Positions 9,969 to 18,845 of a DNA stretch of 64,000 nt are shown piece by piece. Each line of letters starts with the position of its first letter. Position 1 is the stretch's first letter. The notes below the pieces were generated by a model. That model was not told the origin of the DNA. It worked only from the letters and a program-made list of their open reading frames with translations, and ran no database searches. Source of the stretch: Spirulina sp034932185 (GTDB lineage Bacteria; Cyanobacteriota; Cyanobacteriia; Cyanobacteriales; Spirulinaceae); the NCBI RefSeq assembly GCF_034932185.1, contig NZ_JAYGHW010000010.1:1-64000 (forward strand), written 5' to 3'. Position numbers and translations under genes: made by a program.

Positions 9969-11457
9969 GCCGAATGAAATGATCCATGCTAATCGAATCC
10001 AACCCAGTGAACAGATCGGGAGTTGGGTGGGTCAGGGCGAAAACCGTTATCAGATTCGGGATATTTTAGGTCAAGGAGGGATGGCGACCACCTACCGGGC
10101 TTGGGATCAACAAACTCAGCAATGGGTAGCCATTAAAGTGATTTCCCTGAAAGGCAGTCGCAACTGGAAAACCGTTGAACAATTTGAGCGGGAAGTTAAC
10201 GTTCTCAAACACATTGATCATCCCGCCATTCCCAACTATTTAGACTATTTTGAACGAGATACCCCCACAGATCGCCGCTTTTATTTAGTGCAGGAATTAG
10301 TCGAAGGGTCATCCCTCGCTGACCTCATTGCCCAAGGTTGGCGACCCGATGAATTAACCCTTCAAGATCTCGCCCGTCAGGTTTTGGAAATCCTCGACTA
10401 TCTCCACACCTGCCACCCGCCGATCATTCACCGTGACATCAAACCCCAAAACATCATCCGTCAAGAGAATGGCCAGGTTTATCTCGTTGATTTTGGCGCA
10501 GTCCCCGATCTATACCGTCGCACCCAACGCTATATCAATACCTTTGTTGGCACATTGGGCTATATGCCCCCGGAACAGTTGGCGGGCCACAGTTATTTCG
10601 CCTCCGACCTCTACGCCTTGGGAACAACGCTCCTCTATGTCCTCACCCATCGCTCCCCTGCTGAACTCCCCCAAACCCACCTCAAATTTAACTTTCGCCC
10701 CCATGTCACCCTCTCCCCCGCCTTTGCCGACTGGTTGGATAAACTGATCGAACCTTCCCTCCGGGCGCGGTTCCATTCCGCCTCTGAAGCCCTTCAGGTG
10801 TTGGCAGCGAAAACGATGGTTTTACCGGCTCGCGTTGAGCCTTGCCATCGGCCCCTCCCCAAGGGCAGCCGCATCCGGGTTCACAAGACCACCCAGGTCT
10901 TGACGATGTATACTTCCTGGGGCATCAGGGGGACATTATTCTTTATCCATTTCCTGCTTTGGGTGGTGGCGATCAACTGGGGGCCTGAGCTGTTGAGTTC
11001 GCCGTGGAGCTTGCCTTGGGCTATCCTGTGGATACTGGCGATCATCATCACGTTTCCCATTAAAGCCCCCGAAACCATCACGCTCACGGCTTCCCCTTTT
11101 CGCCTCAAGGTGGTTTGGCCACATTTGCGGACTTGGGTCATTGAAGGGGGGGCGATCGCCCAAATCGTTGCGATGGATTCTGAACTGTCCAAACATTCAG
11201 GCTATATCCGCTGTAAATATCGGGTCAGGCCCCGCCCACCGCTACCACCGGAGCGCAGAGAATACTCCATCGACTGGGCAGATGCGCTCGTCATGGATGC
11301 GGTCGAGAACCATGAATTTCTAGAGTTTGGCCACCATCTAAGCCGCGTTGAAGTGCAATGGCTCGTGAGGGAATTGAGCCAAACCTATCGCCGTTGGCGG
11401 GGTGAATTGGTATCTAATCCCACCGAGGATGATCCACAACTCCCCCCCGTGGCTTAG
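9961..11457 (+). CDS. Serine/threonine protein kinase with membrane tail (second of pair)
   Basis: 498 residues. The kinase domain (about 30-280) shows LGQGGMATTYRAW, VAIKV (Lys 59), FEREVNVL, HRDIKPQN (157-164) and DFGAV (177-181). Two hydrophobic helices (about 327-370) and a beta-rich tail follow, the same architecture as the preceding gene, so the two are likely tandem duplicates that diverged. The stop overlaps by 4 bases the stop of the convergent TPR-CHAT gene, which makes transcriptional interference or shared function conceivable. Confidence 0.92.
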   Translation: MVEPNEMIHANRIQPSEQIGSWVGQGENRYQIRDILGQGGMATTYRAWDQQTQQWVAIKVISLKGSRNWKTVEQFEREVNVLKHIDHPAIPNYLDYFERDTPTDRRFYLVQELVEGSSLADLIAQGWRPDELTLQDLARQVLEILDYLHTCHPPIIHRDIKPQNIIRQENGQVYLVDFGAVPDLYRRTQRYINTFVGTLGYMPPEQLAGHSYFASDLYALGTTLLYVLTHRSPAELPQTHLKFNFRPHVTLSPAFADWLDKLIEPSLRARFHSASEALQVLAAKTMVLPARVEPCHRPLPKGSRIRVHKTTQVLTMYTSWGIRGTLFFIHFLLWVVAINWGPELLSSPWSLPWAILWILAIIITFPIKAPETITLTASPFRLKVVWPHLRTWVIEGGAIAQIVAMDSELSKHSGYIRCKYRVRPRPPLPPERREYSIDWADALVMDAVENHEFLEFGHHLSRVEVQWLVRELSQTYRRWRGELVSNPTEDDPQLPPVA

Positions 11458-14400
11458 AAGGGATGGCCCACCAACACAAAGGCCGCCCAATATTGGGGAT
11501 GGGCAAAGGGCGGCTCTTTCGTTTGCGCCGCCTCCCCCTGTTGGCGCATTTGGTTGGCTAAGGCGGTTAATCGTTCGCCATAGGTGTTGGGTGTTGCTTC
11601 GAGATCCTGGGCGCGATCGAGATACCACCGCACCAACTCGTTATACGTCACCGTGCGTAACCATAACTGCACCTGCTTATGGGCCACTAAGGGAGAACTC
11701 CCTAAGGTAATCCGGCGATAGAATTCAATCATGAACAGGTTGCGGGCTTGGGGATCCACTTCCCACAGGGGATGAAGCACATAGGTCACGCCCTGACTCA
11801 GCAACGCCGTCACACCGCTGACATGATCCGGTTGATAGGTGGGGTAGGGGGTGGTGGACTGTTCCGGATAGGCAAAGCTAATTAACTCGCAATCCGATAA
11901 TGCTAAAGATCCCAAATCGGCAAACGTCAGTTTGTTGTGCTGGCCAAAGGCCAAAAACGATTGGGCCGGCTGTTTGGCGTTTTGGACAATGGGGCTGAAA
12001 CAATGCCAATAGCGATAGCCGGCCCCTAGGGCTTGGCGACTGGTGGTGAGGCTGGTGACATTGGTATTCAACCGCTGCACCTTGGCAAATTGATGGCCAA
12101 TCACCGCTGACTCCAGGGCTACATCTAAATGTTGATCCAGATCCGCCTCTAAACAGAGCAGCGAGAGGGCGGCAAGTTCCGGGGTGGGAATATCTGCCAA
12201 ACCGAGGGAGAGCCAATCTTCATCGGCTTCTGATTGCAACCAGGGATCGGCGGCGGGGGTCGCGGGGGGAGAGGCCTCGGTACTGGGGAGGCTGGAGGGT
12301 TGGGCGAGGCGGAGACTGGGGAGGTAGCTGGTGGTGAATTGGTCGGGAAAGAGGGCGTGGAGGGGGATGCAGTGGAGTGCCTGGTGGGGAACCAAGATGA
12401 GATGGTTAATGGCCCGATCCTTGAGAATTTTGAGGATGTCGCCAATGCCCAAAATCTGATCCAATTCCCGGAGATGGTTGGGAATTTCTGCCCGCAGGGT
12501 GTCGCCGTCTTGGTTTTGCCAGGTTTTAATCCAGTGGTGGAACGCTGCGCTCCGGGCCTGGGCGGTGGGGGCGGCGGGGGGTTCTGGTTCTTGGGTGGGG
12601 GTTCCGGGGGTGGGGGTGAGGGGGCTGTTCTGCTCTTCTAAGCCCAACAATTCTAAAAGAATGGCGAGGGAGGCCTCACTATTTTGTTTTGCCAATTCCA
12701 CCCGCGATCGCAAGGCTGGACTCAGCACCACATTCAGCACCACATTGGGGGTATGGCCCAACACCAACGGCTCGGCGCTTTGGGACGTAATCACAAACGT
12801 GGTTAACCCCGCCGGGCTGCAATGCCAGTAGAGAATTGCCGTTTGCTCATCGAGCCGTCGCTGAATTTCCGGCCAGCGTAAGCTGCCTTCTTGGAGGGGG
12901 AGCCTTTCCCAGAGCCAGGCGATCGCAAAATTGCGCCCCAATTCTGCCAATTCCAACGCTGCCGCCAGTTCCCCCGCTTGGATCGTCGCATCTACATAGA
13001 GATGATTGAGGGTGGCCATGGTTAGGGCCAGTTGCCGCTTTTGCCCCCAAGGAATATCGGCGCGATCGCTCAGGGTTTGGAACAGTTCCCGACCGGCGCG
13101 ATAGCTGGCCTGGCTCTGGGGGAACTCCTCTAGGCTCAGTTCGGTGAGCATTTTGCTCTGAAGCAGTTCCAAATAGGTGCGGGGGGATTGCTCTGGATTG
13201 AGGATCCCTAAACCTGCTTGGTAGTGTTCTAGGGCCTGCCGCCATTGTTTAGCCGGTTCTTCATCATTGGCGGCGGCGTTGTGGTAAGCGTGGCCTAATT
13301 GTTGCTGAAGGCGGGCCCAGGCTTCTGGGTATTGCTGGGGGGAAATTTGGCTTAAACCGTATTGGAAGGTGGCCAGTTGGCCAGCATGGCCCCGTTGGTT
13401 TAAGGCGGGTTGTGCTTGGGCGAGGCTGCTGAGGGAGGTGAGCAGCAGATCCGGGCGGGGGGATTGTTGGGCGGCTTCGCCGCGTCCCTGCCAAGCTTGC
13501 CAGCGGTGGGTTTGCAGTTGGATGGCTCGGTCGAAGGAGGCGATCGCCTCCTCTACCCGCCCCAAGGCCTTCAGGGTTTGGGCGCGATTCACCCAAGGGA
13601 TGGGAATATTCGGTTCCAGTTGTAACGTATGGTCATAGCAATCGAGGGCTTCAGGATAGTTGCGTTGCTGCTCCAACGCCTCCCCTAAACCATGCCAAGC
13701 GAGGGCAAAATTGGGGTCAAGCTCTACGGCCCGACGGTAGGCGGCGATCGCCTCCAGTTCCCAACCCAGGGCCGCTAGGGCCTGGCCCCGATTGCACCAC
13801 ACCGTCGCATCTTCAGGATGTTGTTCTAAAATCAGGTCGTAAACGCTGATGGCCTGGGCATAGCCCCCCGCTGCGGCGAGGGCCTCCCCCTGTTGACGCA
13901 GCAGGACGGGATCATTGGGCTTGAGACTGAGGGCGCGGGCATAGCTGCTCACTGCCTCATCGTAGCGACTAAGGGCAGTGAGGGCTGCCCCCCGCTGTTG
14001 CCAGACATCGAGGTCATCCACCTTAAATTGCAACGCGCCGTCATAGCTGGCCAGGCTCTCCTCGTAACGACCCAAACGACTCAGAGCGTTGCCCCGGTTT
14101 AACCAAGCCTTATGGAAATCCTTTTTCAGTTCAATGGCGCGGTCATAGGCGGCGATCGCCCCTGTCAAGTCCCCCACCTGTTCGAGGCTATTGCCGCGAC
14201 TAAACCAAGCTTTGGGAAAATCGGGCCGGACTTCAATCACCCGGTCATAGGCGGCGATCGCCTCACTGTGGCGGCCCAACTCATCCAAGGCCAGTCCCTT
14301 GTTATACCAAGCCTTATGGAAATCCGGTTTCAGTTCAACGGCTTTGGTATAGGAGGCGATCGCCTCCTCATAGCGTTTGAGATTTTTTAACCCCAAACCC

Positions 14401-15290
14401 CGATTGCCCCAAGCTTGGTAATAATCCGGCTTCAGTTGAATCGCCCGATCCCAACAGGTAATCGCCGCCTCAAACCGTCCCGCCTCGTAAGCCTGGACTC
14501 CTTCATTAAACACCTGCTCCGCCGCCGTATTCCCCACCACCGGCTCATCCACCGGCATCGGCACTGGGGTCGGAACCGCCGCCGCCGCATTCCGTTCATT
14601 AATCTGCCGTACTAATTCTTGAATGATTTCCTGGGGATCTTGGGTATCTAACCCCAGTCGTTGCGACACCTGCTGCACTAAATTTTCATCCCCCTGCAAC
14701 CGCACCAATAGCTCATCTAGGGTAATCGCAGTGGGGTCAGCATGGGCAGCCACCGCCTCTAAGGGTGGAGTTTCCACACCAGAAGGCTCCAGTTCCGTCG
14801 GCAGTGGCGGGGCTGGCTCCTCCTCCACCAAGGGCGGAGCGATGGGCTGGGGTTTTTCCTCATACTGCCAAGTATCGGTGTCTTCTTTGCGCTCCCGCGC
14901 CAACAGGAGCCGACCAATACCACTAGCCGTTTCCCCCAACGGTTTTAAATCCGGTAAACTGCGGGTTTGCTCCCCAAGAGCAACCATGCGCCGCGCTAGG
15001 GTGGTGTTGGGAGCCGAGGACGCAAGAATTTTTGCGCCGTAGCGTTGGAGCCATTCGCTCCATTGGGCGATCGTGCCACGGGGAGCAAGGGTTTCAAAAA
15101 AGCGTTGGATCCTGACCGGTTGCCAGCCGTGGGCAATCCCTTCCAAGAGTTGGGTGAAGAGGAATTCGTAATCGCGATCGCTCAGGGGTTGGTTGGCTGT
15201 TGCCGTCTCTGAGGTCAAGGTCTCTTCCGACCCAGACGTAGATCCGGTGTTAATCCGTTTTGAAAGTGTTTTCAGCCATTGCTGCAACAT
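11454..15290 (-). CDS. Giant TPR protein with degenerate CHAT domain
   Basis: 1278 residues. The N-terminal 250 residues are a low-complexity, Pro/Glu-rich lead-in. About 255-620 is a run of roughly ten 34-residue TPRs (e.g. FHKAWYNKGLALDELGRHSEAIAAYDRVIEV). The C-terminal third (about 930-1278) is a CHAT domain, ending HPQYWAAFVLVGHPF as CHAT proteins do. CHAT proteases use a His (H-x-x-GHG type motif) and a Cys (SACET type motif). Here the corresponding segments read YRYWHCFSPIVQN (1092-1104) and ELISFAYPEQS (1135-1145), placing Pro at both catalytic positions by my alignment. It is therefore probably an inactive scaffold or peptide-binding module. HIP1 octamers sit at regular 102-base spacing inside the TPR array. 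Confidence 0.88.
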   Translation of the reverse strand: MLQQWLKTLSKRINTGSTSGSEETLTSETATANQPLSDRDYEFLFTQLLEGIAHGWQPVRIQRFFETLAPRGTIAQWSEWLQRYGAKILASSAPNTTLARRMVALGEQTRSLPDLKPLGETASGIGRLLLARERKEDTDTWQYEEKPQPIAPPLVEEEPAPPLPTELEPSGVETPPLEAVAAHADPTAITLDELLVRLQGDENLVQQVSQRLGLDTQDPQEIIQELVRQINERNAAAAVPTPVPMPVDEPVVGNTAAEQVFNEGVQAYEAGRFEAAITCWDRAIQLKPDYYQAWGNRGLGLKNLKRYEEAIASYTKAVELKPDFHKAWYNKGLALDELGRHSEAIAAYDRVIEVRPDFPKAWFSRGNSLEQVGDLTGAIAAYDRAIELKKDFHKAWLNRGNALSRLGRYEESLASYDGALQFKVDDLDVWQQRGAALTALSRYDEAVSSYARALSLKPNDPVLLRQQGEALAAAGGYAQAISVYDLILEQHPEDATVWCNRGQALAALGWELEAIAAYRRAVELDPNFALAWHGLGEALEQQRNYPEALDCYDHTLQLEPNIPIPWVNRAQTLKALGRVEEAIASFDRAIQLQTHRWQAWQGRGEAAQQSPRPDLLLTSLSSLAQAQPALNQRGHAGQLATFQYGLSQISPQQYPEAWARLQQQLGHAYHNAAANDEEPAKQWRQALEHYQAGLGILNPEQSPRTYLELLQSKMLTELSLEEFPQSQASYRAGRELFQTLSDRADIPWGQKRQLALTMATLNHLYVDATIQAGELAAALELAELGRNFAIAWLWERLPLQEGSLRWPEIQRRLDEQTAILYWHCSPAGLTTFVITSQSAEPLVLGHTPNVVLNVVLSPALRSRVELAKQNSEASLAILLELLGLEEQNSPLTPTPGTPTQEPEPPAAPTAQARSAAFHHWIKTWQNQDGDTLRAEIPNHLRELDQILGIGDILKILKDRAINHLILVPHQALHCIPLHALFPDQFTTSYLPSLRLAQPSSLPSTEASPPATPAADPWLQSEADEDWLSLGLADIPTPELAALSLLCLEADLDQHLDVALESAVIGHQFAKVQRLNTNVTSLTTSRQALGAGYRYWHCFSPIVQNAKQPAQSFLAFGQHNKLTFADLGSLALSDCELISFAYPEQSTTPYPTYQPDHVSGVTALLSQGVTYVLHPLWEVDPQARNLFMIEFYRRITLGSSPLVAHKQVQLWLRTVTYNELVRWYLDRAQDLEATPNTYGERLTALANQMRQQGEAAQTKEPPFAHPQYWAAFVLVGHPF

Positions 15291-15664
15291 GGGTGTTTTT
15301 CCTCTTGGCCCTTATCCACTGGGAATTGATTCCTTGCCAACCTACTGGCGTTGGGTTGCCTACTGCCCAAAAGTGAAGGCACAAGGAAAGTCGAGATCTC
15401 ACGCCTCACTTTTTGCAGGTAGGTTAATCTTAATCACTCAGCAATTATAGGCTAGTTGCCTCTGGGAATTGACCCAGATTAATTTGATCTCCGTCAGGGG
15501 GGCAGATCTTCGGGCTAACAGACATGGGAAGATGGGGAGTGGGAAGTGAGAAGTGGGACGTGAGAAGTGAGAATCTAGCTAGGATCATCTGTCTACTGCT
15601 TAATCCCTACCGCCCATTCCCCGTTCCCCACTCTCCCCACTGCCTACTTCTTACTTTCTACTCT

Positions 15665-16909
15665 ATGCCCCCTCTGCCTGATGTTCTCACCGCTACGCCG
15701 GACTCCCTTACTCCCCGATGGCGCGATCGCCTCGCTCAACTTCACCTTAGCCCAGAACAGTTATTGTTTCCCCAAACGGTTGAGGAATTAGGGGCGATCG
15801 CCCGCCATTGCTACACCCACGGCCAAACCTATCGCCCCTGTGGAGCAGGGACAAAACTCCCTTGGGGGAGAGAGGGTGCGCCCTTGAATTATTTGGTGAG
15901 TATGGCTGCCCTCAATGGGATCATTGATCATGCCGTTGGGGATTTAACGATTACGGTGGCCGCCGGAGCCACCTTAGCCACCGTTCAAAGCCACCTGGCC
16001 GCTAGTGATCAATTTCTTCCCCTTGATCCCAGTTATCCCCAAACCGCCACCTTGGGGGGGATTGTGGCCACAGGGGACGCAGGTAGTTGGCGGCAGCGTT
16101 ATGGGGGGGTGCGAGATTTGCTGTTAGGGATTGGGTTTGTGCGGGCGGATGGAACGGCGGCGAAGGCCGGCGGGCGGGTGGTGAAGAATGTGGCCGGTTA
16201 TGATTTGATGAAGTTGCTCACGGGTTCCTTTGGGACATTGGCGACGATTACAGAATTGACGTTCCGCACCTACCCCCGGCCGGCCATGGGGACAACGCAG
16301 ATTTATACAGGTTCCTTAGCAGCCATTACCGCCGCCTCTGGACCGCTCCTCAAAATCGCTCCGGTACGGTGGGATCTTTGCAATCGCGAACTGTTAAGGC
16401 AGTGGGATTTGGGGGGAGAGTTGGGGATGATCCTTGAGTTTGCGGGGATGCCTGCCACGGTGAAGATGCAGCAGGATCAAGGGGGGGCGATCGCCCAACA
16501 GGCCGGTTTAAAGGTGACTTCTCCCGGTAATCACCTCTGGGCCAGGGTGGGGGATCAGTTGCGGCCAGGGGATGGGGCAATGATGGGTCGTTTTGGCGTG
16601 TCACCGGCTGCTTTGGGGGAAATTCTCACCACCGTTCCGCCGGGCATCGTCGCCCTAGGCCATCGCCAAAGTGGCCTTGGGCAATTCTGCTACACCCGTT
16701 CCCCGCGTTTGGATGAATTGCGCCGTTTCCGCCGCCGCTGCGAACAAAATCAAGGTTTCCTCACTCTCCTCACCGCCCCCCCTGAAATCAAAGCTCAGTT
16801 TGAGCCTTGGGGCTATCCGGGCAATGCGGTGGGGTTAATGCGGGCGGTCAAAGCCCAGTTTGACCCACAAAATTTGTTGAGTCCGGGTTGCTTTGTGGGA
16901 GGAATTTAG
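15665..16909 (+). CDS. glcE: GlcE-like FAD-binding oxidoreductase
   Basis: 414 residues from ATG 15665. The open frame extends upstream to 15524, but that part is encoded by a dispersed GGGAGT-type repeat and is not protein-like. The chain has the PCMH/VAO FAD-binding fold: PCGAGTKLPWG, SMAALNGIIDH, TLGGIVATGDAGSWRQRYGGVRDLLLG, and GGRVVKNVAGYDLMKLLTGSFGTL, the last being characteristic of the glycolate-oxidase GlcE subunit. It ends FDPQNLLSPGCF. In cyanobacteria such proteins are candidates for glycolate dehydrogenase components in photorespiration; no GlcD or GlcF lies in the window. Confidence 0.85.
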   Translation: MPPLPDVLTATPDSLTPRWRDRLAQLHLSPEQLLFPQTVEELGAIARHCYTHGQTYRPCGAGTKLPWGREGAPLNYLVSMAALNGIIDHAVGDLTITVAAGATLATVQSHLAASDQFLPLDPSYPQTATLGGIVATGDAGSWRQRYGGVRDLLLGIGFVRADGTAAKAGGRVVKNVAGYDLMKLLTGSFGTLATITELTFRTYPRPAMGTTQIYTGSLAAITAASGPLLKIAPVRWDLCNRELLRQWDLGGELGMILEFAGMPATVKMQQDQGGAIAQQAGLKVTSPGNHLWARVGDQLRPGDGAMMGRFGVSPAALGEILTTVPPGIVALGHRQSGLGQFCYTRSPRLDELRRFRRRCEQNQGFLTLLTAPPEIKAQFEPWGYPGNAVGLMRAVKAQFDPQNLLSPGCFVGGI

Positions 16910-16937
16910 GGGAATGGGGAATGTTGGGGGTTGATGG

Positions 16938-16959
16938 GGGGCGAAAAATTTTTCGCCCC
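16938..16959. repeat. Palindromic dispersed repeat, GGGGCGAAAAA type
   Basis: Perfect 22-base palindrome. Related copies lie at 18793, 20834, 23147, 23695, 23727, 53727, 54800, 57963 and 62619, all but one (18793) intergenic. Confidence 0.9.
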
Positions 16960-17377
16960 TACAAAATGAATGCTCCGCCACCTGCGTTCCGCGAGGTGGG
17001 GGTGTCTACAAGGATTTATCCCTCGTGACAGGTGGCATTCTCACCGTGTTGCAGGAACTTTTGCCCGCATACACCCCTAAGTCGTTTCCGCTTAGGACTG
17101 ACGAATAGCTTTGCCCTGAGTCTGACGTTGATTAACCGACTACAGAGGACTTATAGGTCGTTTTACCTTTCTCAACCAATCGTGTCTCTGGGGAGTTCGG
17201 GTTCTATGCCCGCCCATTACCGTGCCAGTTAAGATATGGGGATTATACCACAATCTCCGCTCCTTGACCCCCACCTGGGAGGGTGCGAGGTGGGGGAGTG
17301 CGTCGCTAATTTTGTTCAAAGGAGAGAGGAAAAAGGAGAGAGAAACGAGCAGATCAATTGTCGCAACTTCTCCCTTC
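16960..17377. other. Long intergenic region, possible decayed IS200/IS605-type element
   Basis: No intact gene. Two similar hairpins bracket the stretch: an ACCTGCGTTCCGCGAGGT fold near 16980-17000 and a CCCCCACCTG...GCGAGGTGGGGG fold near 17270-17295. A third stem, CCTAAG...CTTAGG, lies near 17080-17095. On the minus strand a TATAAT box occurs near 17235-17245. Bracketing subterminal palindromes around a non-coding body fit a palindrome-associated miniature element, but no transposase is readable. Confidence 0.3.
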
Positions 17378-17956
17378 CTACTCCCCCCCCAAATGATGCA
17401 AAATTTGCTGCGTAATCACCTCTGGGGCTGCGGTTCCATCTAAAGGTAAAAGTTTCCCCCGTGAGCCGTAATATTCGAGGATGGGGGGGATTTGTTCGCG
17501 GAAATGTTTGAGGCGACGGTGGAGGATTTCGGGGGTGTCATCAGGACGCGATCGCCCCAAGGATCGCTCCAGCATCACCGCTTCGCTCACATCTAGATAA
17601 AGGGCATAGTCTACGCGATGATGAAAATCATCAAGGACAAAATCTAATTCTTCGGCTTGGACGGTGGTGCGGGGGTAGCCTTCGAGGATCCAACCAGAAT
17701 CTAAATGGGGTTGCAATAATCCCAGGCGAATCAACTGCACCATGAAATCATCGGGAACGAGTTCGCCTTTTTCGACGTAGGGCTTGGCTTTTGTGCCGAG
17801 AAAGGTGTCATTGGTGATCGCCTCTCGTAAAATATCCCCGACGGAAATCCCCACAATTCCCAATGGTTTTTGGATCACGGCCAACTGTGTCCCTTTGCCG
17901 GAACCGGGCCCTCCTAAAATAATCAGTCTCACGCGCCTTATGCTTCCATCGCTCAC
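17378..17956 (-). CDS. adk: Adenylate kinase family protein
   Basis: 192 residues. The P-loop GGPGSGKGTQ (about 15-24) is followed by ISVGDILREAI, the AMP-binding segment, and GWILEGYPRTTVQAEELD. The LID region is short (RSRPDDTPEILHRRLKHF), so it belongs to the short-LID class. It interconverts ATP+AMP and ADP. Substitution of the usual GFPR by EGYPR is a mild departure, and a second adenylate kinase elsewhere in the genome is likely in cyanobacteria, so this could be a paralogue. Confidence 0.88.
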   Translation of the reverse strand: MSDGSIRRVRLIILGGPGSGKGTQLAVIQKPLGIVGISVGDILREAITNDTFLGTKAKPYVEKGELVPDDFMVQLIRLGLLQPHLDSGWILEGYPRTTVQAEELDFVLDDFHHRVDYALYLDVSEAVMLERSLGRSRPDDTPEILHRRLKHFREQIPPILEYYGSRGKLLPLDGTAAPEVITQQILHHLGGE

Positions 17957-18086
17957 TACTCCTACTTTAGCGGTTTCGGTAGCCCGATTACTGTCATCGA
18001 GAGGAAAGAGGATAGAGTAGTGAGAAGAGAGGGAGGTCTAGCATTCTTCCCCACTTCCTACTTCCCACTTCCCACTCCTTCCCCCA

Positions 18087-18845
18087 ATGCGATCTATCCC
18101 CCAGTTCCCCAAGTTATCCCCTTGGCTCTCCTGCACCGCAGGGGGGGCGATCGCCCTCACCTTGGGCTTAACGCTGACGCTCCGGTTTGGCAACCATTGG
18201 GCGGGCCAATTGCTTCAGGGTTTAGGGCTACAAACTCCGCCGCCTAGGGTTGATGTGGGTAGTTTAATCCTCACCCAAATCCGCGAAGCCAGCGAACTGA
18301 CGACGGCCATTTACACCCTAGAAACCGTTGTCCCTACGGCGCAATCTCGTCAATGGGCCGGTATCACCATCGGGACGACGAAACTGCTGTACATTGCCCA
18401 TGGGGAAGTGAAGGCGGGGATTGATTTAAGCCAATTAACGGAGCGTGATATTCAAGTTTCCGAGGCGGGGATTACGATTCATCTCCCAGCGGTGCAAATT
18501 TTGGATCGCAAAATTGATGTGGAGCGATCGCAAGTCTACGACTATAATCGCGGCTTTCTCGGCCTTGGCCCTGATGCTGCCCCCCAATTGCAAACCCTTG
18601 CCCAACGGGAAACCCTCCAGCAGATCACCACGGCGGCCTGTGAGCAGGGGATTCTCACCCAAGCGGGCGATCGCGCCGAGATCACCATCATCCAACTCCT
18701 CACCTTGGCGGGTCACAACAACATTACCGTCACCACTGCCCCCCCGCCCGATTGTGCCGCGTTGGTTTCAATGGGAACGACACCGGAAAGAAGGGCGAAA
18801 AATTTTTCGCCCCTACGCCCACCCATCATTCAAAGGGGGCAATGA
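18087..18845 (+). CDS. DUF4230 family membrane-anchored protein
   Basis: 252 residues: one N-terminal hydrophobic helix (about 15-33), then the DUF4230 core (about 55-215) with TQIREASELTTAIYTLETVV and DLSQLTERDIQVSEAGITIHLPAVQIL. No enzymatic role is known for the family. The last 20 or so residues (RRAKNFSPLRPPIIQRGQ) are encoded by a copy of the dispersed palindrome at 18793-18812, so the native C-terminus was probably near residue 230. It overlaps the convergent HTH gene by 20 bases. Confidence 0.85.
   Translation: MRSIPQFPKLSPWLSCTAGGAIALTLGLTLTLRFGNHWAGQLLQGLGLQTPPPRVDVGSLILTQIREASELTTAIYTLETVVPTAQSRQWAGITIGTTKLLYIAHGEVKAGIDLSQLTERDIQVSEAGITIHLPAVQILDRKIDVERSQVYDYNRGFLGLGPDAAPQLQTLAQRETLQQITTAACEQGILTQAGDRAEITIIQLLTLAGHNNITVTTAPPPDCAALVSMGTTPERRAKNFSPLRPPIIQRGQ
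18793..18812. repeat. Palindromic dispersed repeat inside a gene end
   Basis: GGGCGAAAAATTTTTCGCCC, a member of the dispersed palindrome family, here located inside the 3' end of the DUF4230 coding sequence. Confidence 0.85.

Noticed and set aside
12234..12641. Gly-rich plus-strand frame over the TPR-CHAT gene
   Set aside because: It is the antisense of a Pro/Thr-rich linker in the larger gene, with G-run composition and no start signal.
15524..15664. N-terminal extension of the GlcE-like gene
   Set aside because: Encoded by GGGAGT-type repeat sequence and not homologous to FAD oxidoreductases; ATG 15665 is preferred.
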